Below the pieces are notes generated by a model. It worked only from the letters and a program-made list of their open reading frames with translations, was not told the DNA's origin and ran no database searches. From positions 88,435-152,434 of the forward strand of contig REDL01000056.1 of NCBI GenBank assembly GCA_007693505.1: DNA of 64,000 bases, written 5' to 3'. Origin of the DNA: Desulfovibrionales bacterium (GTDB lineage: Bacteria; Desulfobacterota; Desulfovibrionia; Desulfovibrionales; Desulfonatronaceae). Below are positions 47,507-55,900 of the stretch, one piece after another (position 1 is the stretch's first letter; every line of letters begins with the position of its first letter). Made by a program: the position numbers and the translations under genes.

Positions 47507-49060
47507 TCAGCGTATTGCCAAGCGTTCCACACTCACGCCCAAAACCTCCAACAACCTTTGCCATTGTTCGTCATTGATGGCGCGTTTTCCGGTTTCCATC
47601 TGCGAGATGTAAGCTTGGTTCAGGCCCAGGGCCTTTAGCTTCCCCCGTGTCTCGACGATCTGCTCCAGCAGCTTTTCGTATTCCGGCAGCAGGTGCTCCA
47701 CGTCGCCCGGGCCGGTGTCGGCGTTGTGCGGATTTTTCAGGTCCAGGTTGTAGTTCCCGGCCTTGATCCGGTCGATGAGCACTCGCCAGGCCCTCTCGTT
47801 CTCCACGCGGCCGGCGAAGCCGTCCTGTTCCGTGCCCCACCAAGCCCGCTCAGCTTCGAACTCCTCGATGCGGATGGGTTTGCCCTTGTTGTAGCTCTTC
47901 ACGCCAGGCGGATACGGGTGCTCGTAGTACCAGACTTCACGGGTGGGCGCGCCCTTGGTGAAGAACAAAAGATTGGTGCGGATGTCGGTGTAGGGGTTGA
48001 AGACGCCGTTCGGCAGGCGGACGATGGTGTGCAGGTTGCACTAGCTGAGCAGGGCTTCCTTGATCCGCGTCTTCACGCCCTCGCCGAACAGGGTCCCGTC
48101 GGGCAGGACGAGTCCGGCCCGGCCGCAGGGCTTGAGGATTTTCATCAGCAGGACCAGGAACAGGTCCGCGGTCTCGCGGGTCCGGAACTCGGCCGGGAAG
48201 TTGGCTTCGATGCCGTCCTCTTCCATGCCGCCGAAGGGCGGATTGGTGACCACCACCTCCACGCGCTCCCTGGGGCCCCAGTCGCGCAGGGGGCGGGCCA
48301 GGGTGTTGTCGTGGCGGACATTGGCGGGCACGTCGATGCCGTGCAAAAGCAGGTTGGTGATGCACAGGACGTGGGGCAGGTGCTTTTTCTCGATCCCGGC
48401 GAAACAGTCCTGGATGGTCTGTTCGTCGGCTTCGCTCCTGGCCTGTTTGCGCAGGTGCTCGATGGCGCAGACCAGAAAGCCGCCGGTGCCGCAGGCCGGG
48501 TCGAGGATGGTTTCGCCCAGGCGCGGGTCGACCTGCTCTACGATGAACCGGGTCACGGCCCGGGGGGGGTAGAATTCGCCCGCGTTGCCCGCGGACTGGA
48601 GGTCCTTGAGCAGCTTTTCGTAGATGTCGCCGAACATGTGGCGATCATCCGAGGCATTGAAGTCGATGGCGTTGATCTTGTTGATCACCTGGCGCATCAA
48701 CGTACCGTTTTTCATGTAGTTGTTGGCGTCCTCAAAGGACATCCGGATCAGGCCGCTGATCTTGTCGCCGGCCACGGTCAGGGACTTGAGGCTGGGCAGC
48801 AGCGTGTTGTTCACGAAATCCAGCAGAGCCTCGCCGGTAATGCCCTCCTCGTCCGCGGCCCAGGCGGACCAGCGCAGATTCTCCGGAAGCGGGGAGCGGT
48901 AGGCGTCGCGCAGGAGCTGCATCTCCTTTTCCCGGTCGTCGAAGATCTTCAGAAAGAACATCCAGCCGAGCTGCTCCAGACGCTGGGCGTCGCCGTAGGT
49001 CCCGGCGTCCTTGCGCATGATGTCCTGGATGGATTTTACGATGCCTGAGATGTTGGGCAT
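47507..49060 (-). pseudogene. hsdM: Type I restriction-modification methylase HsdM, amber-interrupted
   Basis: The frame starts at 49060 with MPNISGIVKSIQDIMRKDAG (HsdM_N) and carries SAM motif I DPACGTG (187-193) and the catalytic NPPFG (273-277). Codon 340 is TAG (48043-48041), where relatives have a sense codon just before CNLHTIVRLPNGVF. The same frame then continues without fault to 47507. The last 40 residues (AYISQMETGKR...LLEVLGVSVERL) are the second half of an XRE helix-turn-helix, not normal HsdM. No hsdS follows. The product would be truncated at 339 residues unless the stop is read through. Confidence 0.88.
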
Positions 49061-49263
49061 GGGTTATGCGAGATGGTCCAGGTGTAGGGGCAACCCTTCA
49101 TGATTGCCCGTTTCGTGGCATTTTTTCAAGGTCGTGAATCAAGCAGGACAGGCACGGGAGCCCGCCCTGCCGCAGCATGCAATTCCACGATAAAAAGTCA
49201 ACAAATTTGGAACCATCTGTCGCGGGCTGAAAAATCCGTGCACGAGCTGTTGGCCGTATTCCT

Positions 49264-49560
49264 TCAAGCAACGGCCAGTTGCCGGACTTCCTCGTTGATC
49301 CGTTCGGCCAGTGCGTCCTCGGCCACGTCCAGTTCGTAGTCCATTTGCAGTCCCAGCCAGAAACTGGCGGAGTTGCCGAAGTATCTGGAGAGCCGCAGGG
49401 CCGTGTCCGCCGTGACGGCGCGTTTGCCGTGAATGATCTCGTTGATCCTGCGCGGGGAAACCGCAAGATCCCTGCCCAGCCGATTCTGGCTGATGGCCAG
49501 TGGCTTCAGGAACTCCTCTTCCAGAATCTCACCAGGATGTACGGGAGGAATTTTCTTCAT
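49264..49560 (-). CDS. higA: HigA-family antitoxin / XRE regulator (orphan)
   Basis: A 98-residue protein starting KIPPVHPGEILEEEFLKPL, with the HigA helix-turn-helix (ISQNRLGRDLAVSPRRINEIIHGKRAVTADTALRLSRYFGNS) and the FWLGLQMDYEL ending. AAGGGG precedes the start. HigB toxin genes normally lie just before higA, but here the preceding gene is hsdR with a 26-base gap, and no HigB-like sequence is seen on either side. It may regulate the restriction genes or be a leftover. Confidence 0.88.
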   Translation of the reverse strand: MKKIPPVHPGEILEEEFLKPLAISQNRLGRDLAVSPRRINEIIHGKRAVTADTALRLSRYFGNSASFWLGLQMDYELDVAEDALAERINEEVRQLAVA

Positions 49561-49586
49561 TTCTCACCCCTTGTGGCAATGCTGTT

Positions 49587-51971
49587 TTACGCGACGTCCG
49601 TGTAGAGTTGCGCCTCGAGTTCCCTCACCGCGGCCAGGTACGCGGATTTGCCGCCGAAGAGACCGATGATCTCGATGGGGGTGCCGAAGGTGCGCAAAGG
49701 GTCCACCTTGAGGATGTCCAGGGATTCGACGCTTTGGATGCCGGTTTCGGCGTACTTGGCCAGCAGGGCCTCCAGGACCGCGCGGGCCTTGTCGCCGTAT
49801 TTCCCGAACACGTCGCGCTTCTTGACCTTTTCGGCCCGCTCCCGGCGGGTCAGCGGGGGCTGGTCAAAGGCGATGTGGCAGACCAGATCAAAGGCGTCGT
49901 AGTCCCGGCCCACCTGCTCGGCAAGTTCGTCCAGGAACACTCCCCTGGCGGCCAGTTCCTCCAGCACGGCCTGCTTGCGTTCGGCCTCGTTCCAGACGCG
50001 CAGAAACGAATCCAGGGTTGCGTAGGTCCGGCGCACGGCCCCGCGGGAGTAGTCCTTCAGGGATTCGGTGATCAGCTTGCCGTGTTCGTCCAGATACTGG
50101 ACCCGCTCCGTGGCCACGCGGACTTCCACGTCGTCCACGTAGTATTTGACCGGCGGTTGCCGGGCATTTGCCGGATCTCCCGGATCATCGCCCAATGGAT
50201 AGGCGGTCTCGCCCGAAGACGCTTCCGGAGACGCTTGCGAAGGATCTTCCAAGAGATCTTCCGGAGGAACGGGCGGATCATCCGGGCCGGGTTCGTAGAT
50301 CCGGACCGGTTCGCCGTCGAAATCCGGGTCTGCGAACAGGCTCGTGGCCCGTTTGAAATCCATGATCGTGAAGTAGAGCTTGCCGTAGTCCTCGTTGATG
50401 CGGGTGCCGCGGCCGATGATCTGCTTGAACTCGGTCATGGAATTGATGCGCCGGTCCAGGACGATGAGCTTGCAGGTCTGGGCGTCCACCCCGGTGCTCA
50501 TCAGCCGGGAGGTGGTGCAGACGACCGGATAGGTGGATTCCGGGTCGATGAAATTGTCCAGCTGGGCCTTGCCCTCGTCGTTGTCGCCGGTGACGCGCAT
50601 CACGTACTTGTTGTTGGCCGCGGCCAGATCCGGGTTGGCGTTGACCATGGCCTGGCGCATCCGCTCGGCATGGTCGATGTTTTCGCAGAAGATGATGGTC
50701 TTGGAGAAGCGGTCCGTGGCCTGAAGGAACCGGGTGACCTTGGCCGCCACCAGGGCGGTGCGCCGTTCCAGGATCAGATTGCGGTCGAAATCGCGGTCGT
50801 TGTATTCGCGGTCCTCGATGGCCCGGCCGTACTTGTCGGTCTGCCCGTCCTCGGGCCGCCAGCCGTCCAGGTCCTTGTCCAGGCCGATGCGGACCACCTT
50901 GTAGGGCGCAAGAAAGCCGTCGGCGATGCCCTGGCGCAGGGAGTAGGCGTAGATCGGCTCGCCGAAGTACTCGATGTTGGAAACGTCCCTGGTCTCCTTG
51001 GGCGTGGCGGTCAGGCCGATCTGGGCGGCCGAGGAGAAGTATTCCAGCACCTTGCGCCAGGCCGCGTCCTCCGTGGCGCTGCCCCGGTGGCATTCGTCCA
51101 CGACCACCAGATCGAAGAAATCCGGCGAGAACTGCTTGTAGATGTTCTGCTCCTCCTCGACCCCGGTCACGGCCTGGTAGAGACAGAGGTAGATCTCAAA
51201 GGCCTTGTCCACGGTGCGGTTGGTGATCTTGGTCATGGCCGGGCCAAAGGGCTTGAAGTCGTTGGTCTTGGTCTGGTCGGCCAGGATGTTACGGTCCACC
51301 AGGAACAGGATGCGCTTCCTGGCCCCGGACTTCCACAGCCGCCAGATGATCTGAAAGGCGGTGTAGGTCTTGCCCGTGCCCGTGGCCATGACCAGCAAAA
51401 TCCGGTTCTCGCCCCGGGCAATGGCCTCCACGGTGCGGTTGATGGCGATGATCTGGTAATAACGCGGCGTCTTCCGGGAGCCGTCGTCGTAGTATTCCTG
51501 GGCGGCCACGGCCTCCTGCGCGGCGGTGTAGCCCCTGGCCGCGCGATAGCGGGCCCAGAGTTCGGCGGGAGTGGGAAACTGGTCCAGGGGGATTTCCCGG
51601 ATGACGGGGCCGGCGGTTTTGGTCCGGTCGTGTTCCAGGAAGGCGTCCCCGTTGGTGCTGTAGGCAAAGGGAATGTCCAGGATCTCGGCGTAGTCCAGAG
51701 CCTGCTGCATCCCCGAGCCCACGGGGTGGGTGTTGTCCTTGGCCTCGATGACCGCGAGGGGCAGGTTCGGCTTGTAGAAGAGGATTTAGTCGGCCTTTTT
51801 GGCCTCGCCCCGGCGCACGGTCCTGCCGCGGACAATGACCCGGCCCCTGGTGAAGTGGAACTCCTCCCGGATCTGGGTCATCAGATCCCACTTGTCGCCG
51901 CCTGCGCCCACAAGCGCGGGCGTGACGAACTTGGTGCGGATGTCCGCTTCGGTGAGGTCTTTCTTGTTCAT
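49587..51971 (-). pseudogene. hsdR: Type I restriction enzyme HsdR, ochre-interrupted
   Basis: The frame starts at 51971 (MNKKDLTEADIRTKF, GGAG upstream). It is stopped at codon 62 by TAA (51788-51786), then continues in frame through [18 protein letters not shown] to 49587. The sense codon is evidently Tyr (expected ADYILFYKP). The nuclease E-x-K lies just after the stop. The helicase part has GTGKT (197-201), DECH and the expected later motifs. Internal restart at 51722 would give a helicase without the nuclease core. The C-terminal EcoEI-type domain is present. The gene is otherwise clean, so the mutation is probably recent. Confidence 0.9.
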
Positions 51972-52094
51972 GGGCGAACTCCATGAAGTAACGGGGCAAG
52001 AAGCGACGCCCTCTCGGGCTGATTTGGGCTATACAGTCCAAGACCGCCTCAGGCAATCGCCGACCGCCTGAACAGAGTTCAAGCTTCGTTCTCC

Positions 52095-52116
52095 ACTGCC
52101 TCCCAAACCACCTGAA
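52095..52116. repeat. 22-bp direct repeat, left copy
   Basis: Identical to 52989-53010, which lies in the 3' end of the exonuclease-RecQ-UvrD gene. Weaker similarity continues for about 40 bases beyond it. On the minus strand it reads VQVVWEAVE before a stop, like the helicase gene's last residues. Confidence 0.75.
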
Positions 52117-52168
52117 CGAACACCCGCTTTCGTGGACATGAAAACACCGATTTGATCCTGCTTTCAGC

Positions 52169-52429
52169 TCAATAATGATACCTGCAGGAAATGATCGTGA
52201 TATGCGCATCGTCCACGGCGTAGACCAGGCGATTCGTCTCGTCGATTCTCCGGGACCAGAAACCGGCGAGGTTTTCCTTGAGCGCTTCGGGTTTGCCGAT
52301 TCCTGCAAACGGGGACCGTTGCGCATCGGCAATGAGCCTGTTGATTCTCTTGAGTGTCTTTTTGTCCTGGGCCTGCCAGAAAAGATAGTCGGCCCAGGCC
52401 GCGTTGGTCCAGGCCAAACATCTACTCAT
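52169..52429 (-). CDS. yoeB: YoeB-family mRNA interferase toxin
   Basis: An 86-residue Txe/YoeB toxin that cuts mRNA on the ribosome. It shows WADYLFWQAQDKKTLKRINRLI, the GKPEALKENLAGFWSRRIDETNRLVY core with catalytic Glu and Arg, and the C-terminal RYHY with the His-Tyr pair. All active-site residues appear intact. The start overlaps the antitoxin stop by eight bases. It is the one toxin-antitoxin pair here that looks functional. Confidence 0.95.
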   Translation of the reverse strand: MSRCLAWTNAAWADYLFWQAQDKKTLKRINRLIADAQRSPFAGIGKPEALKENLAGFWSRRIDETNRLVYAVDDAHITIISCRYHY

Positions 52430-52676
52430 TCAGCAGATCCCGCTCGACCACCCGTCCGTTTTTGTACTGCTGGATGGACTCCTGAAGATGGGCGACGTTT
52501 GCCGGAGATCTCAGCAGGTGCACGGTTTCCATCAGACTGTTGTAATAGTCCATGGACATGATCACGGCGGCCGGTGCATCGCGTCGGCTGATGATGGTGC
52601 ATTCGGCGTCGTCGATCACGGTGTCGATGACGGTTTTCAACCCATTGCGGGCTTCGGAGAACGATATGATACGCAT
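52422..52676 (-). CDS. yefM: YefM-family antitoxin
   Basis: An 84-residue Phd/YefM protein. The N-terminal DNA-binding part is MRIISFSEARNGLKTVIDTV with ISRRDAPAAVIMSMDYYNSLMETVHLL, and the acidic C-terminal part (SIQQYKNGRVVERDLL) neutralises YoeB. ATG at 52676 follows GAGGA. The gene precedes yoeB, and a TGTACA-type palindrome lies just upstream for autoregulation. Confidence 0.95.
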   Translation of the reverse strand: MRIISFSEARNGLKTVIDTVIDDAECTIISRRDAPAAVIMSMDYYNSLMETVHLLRSPANVAHLQESIQQYKNGRVVERDLLNE

Positions 52677-52696
52677 GGCTGGTTCCTCTTCGATGG

Positions 52697-52714
52697 TGTA
52701 CAATATATAGTACA
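52697..52714. promoter_or_regulatory. Probable YefM-YoeB operator
   Basis: TGTACA (52697-52702) and AGTACA (52709-52714) form an imperfect 18-bp palindrome with an AT-rich centre, 20 bases before the yefM start. YefM of E. coli binds palindromes with a TGTACA core, so this is the likely site of self-repression. The TATATAG centre may be part of a -10 box. Confidence 0.6.
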
Positions 52715-52796
52715 TGAGTGTTCAGGCCGTCAAGGTAGGGCGATGCGAGCGGCCGACTCTCGCCCCTTAACAGAGTGTTGACAATCTCCGAATCTA

Positions 52797-52920
52797 CAGG
52801 CTGTTCAATAAACCTGCTGGATAGGAGCAAAAAAAGTTCAAGGCCGAAGCGTAGTTAGTCATACGTGAGGGTTTTAACTTTTTGCAGCAACGCAGCCAGC
52901 AGGGATTTTTCAACAGACTG
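52797..52920. mobile_element. Palindromic MITE-like element (about 124 bp)
   Basis: The ends are imperfect inverted repeats of about 24 bp (left CAGGCTGTTCAA...CCTGCTGG at 52797-52820, right CCAGCAGGGATTTTTC...CAGACTG at 52896-52920). A second inner pair, GCAAAAAAAGTT / AACTTTTTGC, makes most of the element self-complementary. It has no coding capacity. It lies between the YefM operator and the end of the large helicase gene. Confidence 0.6.
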
Positions 52921-52972
52921 TTAATCATCCAGTCGGATGTCCTTGCCCTCCTTTATTCGCTTCACGGAGTGT

Positions 52973-55900
52973 TCAAAGCTTTCCCTCAACTGCCTCCCAA
53001 ACCACCTGAAACAGGGGGACATGCCAAAACGGATATCGCTCCGGATCAATCCACCCTCCAGCCAGGTCCTGTTCGGAAGGGGTTCGGTGGATGGAGGCCA
53101 AATGGTAGATCTTTTCCACGCGCAGGCCATGATCTTGAAATTGCCTGTATTTCCTGTTTCCCTTGGCCGACAGGGCGCTGACCGGAATTCCATTCGAGGT
53201 TATCTGGAAACCCTTTCCACATGGTTTGAATTTGAGTTCGCCAGAAGCGGTTTGCAGGGCGTCAATGGCGGCTTTTGTTCCGGGGTGGCCGGCTCTTGAT
53301 GCCGGAAATGAAAGGTGGACGTCGTCAAGCTGCATCTCCCACAGCTCGGCCCAAGTTTCCCGCTCCTCGTCCGGGGTCAGGGAGATCGCCGGTTCGCGCA
53401 CCGTCACCCACTCAGGGGCGGCGCTTTCGACTTCCTCCACAAAAGGATGCCTTCCCGAGCAGCAGAGAAACAGCCGATCCTTGGCCCGGGTCATGCCTAC
53501 GTAATAGAGCCGCCGGGCCTCCTCCATGTTTTGTTCCCGGCGGGAAGATCCAACCAGCAGCACGGCGGGGAACTCCAGCCCCTTGGCTCCGTGCATGGTG
53601 GCGATGTTGACGCCCTGGGCGGTGACCCGGCGGAAACGGCCCAGGTCGCGGGAGACGTCCCAGACGTATTCGGAAAATTCGCGCATTGGGCGGCGGATAG
53701 CTCCGCTTTCTTCCTGATAGTCTCGGGCCATGACCAGGAGGTGGTCCAGCCACATCCTGTTGTGCACCGCGCTTTCGGAAACAAGGTCCTCCACGAGTTG
53801 ACGGACTTCCAGGCCGGTGCAGAGGGCTTTGCCGCATCGTTGCAGCAGGTCGAGAATCTCCTTGACTTCGCGGATGTTCGGGAAGGGAATCCTTCGATTG
53901 CGCACCGGGCAGACATCAATTCCGGCCCGCCGGCCCAGACGGGATATGGCGAAGATTTCCTGGTTGGTCCGGCACAGGATGCAGACATCGCCGGGGGCCT
54001 GACCGTTCTGGACGATCAGCCGATGGGCCTGTTCCAGGGCCGCCTTGAGCATGGCGGGCCGGGAGCTGGTTCGCAGGATGACGACCGGATCGCCCTTGCC
54101 CTTGCCCTTGCGCACCGGTTCCACGGCCGGACTGTCCATCCGGTCGCGGTTGTGGCGGATCAGCCCGTTGGCCGCGTGGATGATCGGGGCCCTGGAGCGG
54201 TAGTTGGCGACCATGTACGTCAGGTCGGCGTCATACTCCCTGGCGAAGCGATGGATGAACCGGACGTTGGAGCCCTTGAAGGCATAGATGTTCTGGTCCG
54301 CGTCGCCCACGGCCAGCAGCGACGGTCGCCTGGACTGATCGGCTTCGCTGCGTCCCGCCAGAAGCGAAAGGAACTCGTATTCCAGCTCGCCGATGTCCTG
54401 GTACTCGTCCACCAGGATATGCTCCAGGCCCATGATCCGTTCCCGCCAGTCCAAGGCCGTTTCCGAATCCATGTCCCGGTTCTGGGCCAGATACGCCACG
54501 GCCTCCCGCAGGATGGACGTGAAGATCGCCTCGTCCCCCCGGCTGCCGATCAGGGACCGCCCGGTAATGGCCATGGCCAGGCTGTGGTAGGTGTGCACCC
54601 GGATGGGGGCGGCGCTTTTGCCGAGAAGCGTCTTGAGCCGCCCGCGCAGTTCGACCACGGCGTTGCGGTTGAAGGCCACGGCCAGAATCCTGCCCGGCCG
54701 GACCCGAATAACCTTGAGCAGATAGGCGATGCGGTGCACGACAATCCGCGTCTTGCCCGAGCCCGGTCCGGCCACCACCAGCCTGTTCCCGTCCGTTGGA
54801 GCCTGGACGATCTTGCCCTGGACCGGATTCAGGGTCTTGAGGATCGCCGCGTGCTGCTCCCTGGTCACGGGCAGTTCGAGAATCCCCTTTCTGTCCTTGA
54901 GATGCGTCTCCACAAAAGCCTGGCTGCTCTTTTGGAAGTAGTCGCGCACGAACCGCAGGGCCGCGCCGATGCCGTCGAAGACCGCCCCCAGCTCGGCGAA
55001 GCGGCCCATGATGTGCACCTGGGCGATCTTCTGCTTGTAGAAGACGGACAGGCCCTCGTAGTCCGCCTTGGTGAACCTGCCCTTGGCATCAAGCACCGTG
55101 ATGGTCATGGCCGGACGGATGATCGACAGCCCGTTCTGCAGGCTGATGGCCCGGGCGTGGTGCAGGGCGAAGAGCGCCTCCTTGCACCGCTCCGGCAGGT
55201 CGGTCAGCAGGCTGGTGAACAGGTCTCCCTGGAGCGCCTTTTCCATCTCCCCCGTGCTAAACGAGACCAGCAGATCCTTGCCTTTCACCCCTGAAGGAAT
55301 TTTCTCCAGAAGAAAACGCAACAGAACCCGAGTTACCTGATTGCGCTGCGAGACGACGTCTCGGACCTCCCGCCACTCCCGGCGTAGATTGACCTGGTAG
55401 GTTGAGTTCGAAAGCCGGCTGATCCGGAGCAGCTTTTGGTCCATGAGCAGATTCAGTATCTGGAGCAGTTGGTTTGGGGTCGCGTCCCGCAGGCCCTGGT
55501 CCTTGAGCCGCTGGCAGACATGCCGCAGGGGAAGGTTGTAGGTTCCCCCGGCCCTGGCGTCCGGCTCGTCCTCCTCCATCAGCCTGAGCAGGTGCTCTTC
55601 CAGGGAGACATACCGGCTGAGCCGGGTTTCGGAGTCGTCGGCAATGCCCTTGCGTACAAAGGCGGTCATGTTCAGGTCGTGGTTCAGGATGCTCGCCTGG
55701 CGCATGGCCCTCAGGGCGCTCAGGATGCGCGTGGGCTCGGCTCCGAGCCGCTCCGACAGGGAGTCGGTATTAAGCAGTTCCTTGGGTTCCGCCTGCATCA
55801 GGATGTCCAGAAGCCCCAGCCAGAGTTCCCGCTCGGACCTGGAAAGATTGAGCGGGGCCATGATGGACAGGGCCTGTTCCCGGTTTTTCGTGAGCAGGCG

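Noticed and set aside
49061..49263. Possible higB toxin gene next to higA
   Set aside because: Neither strand gives a RelE/HigB-like sequence here; the short frames have no conserved core. HigA is reported as an orphan.
49500..51986. A very long open frame on the plus strand (over 800 codons) across the hsdR gene
   Set aside because: It is the antisense shadow of a GC-rich coding gene; its translation has no domain and the minus strand shows clear helicase motifs.
53315..55294. Long plus-strand open frames under the large helicase gene
   Set aside because: Antisense shadows; composition is His/Gly/Arg-rich without any family signature, and the opposite strand carries intact UvrD motifs.
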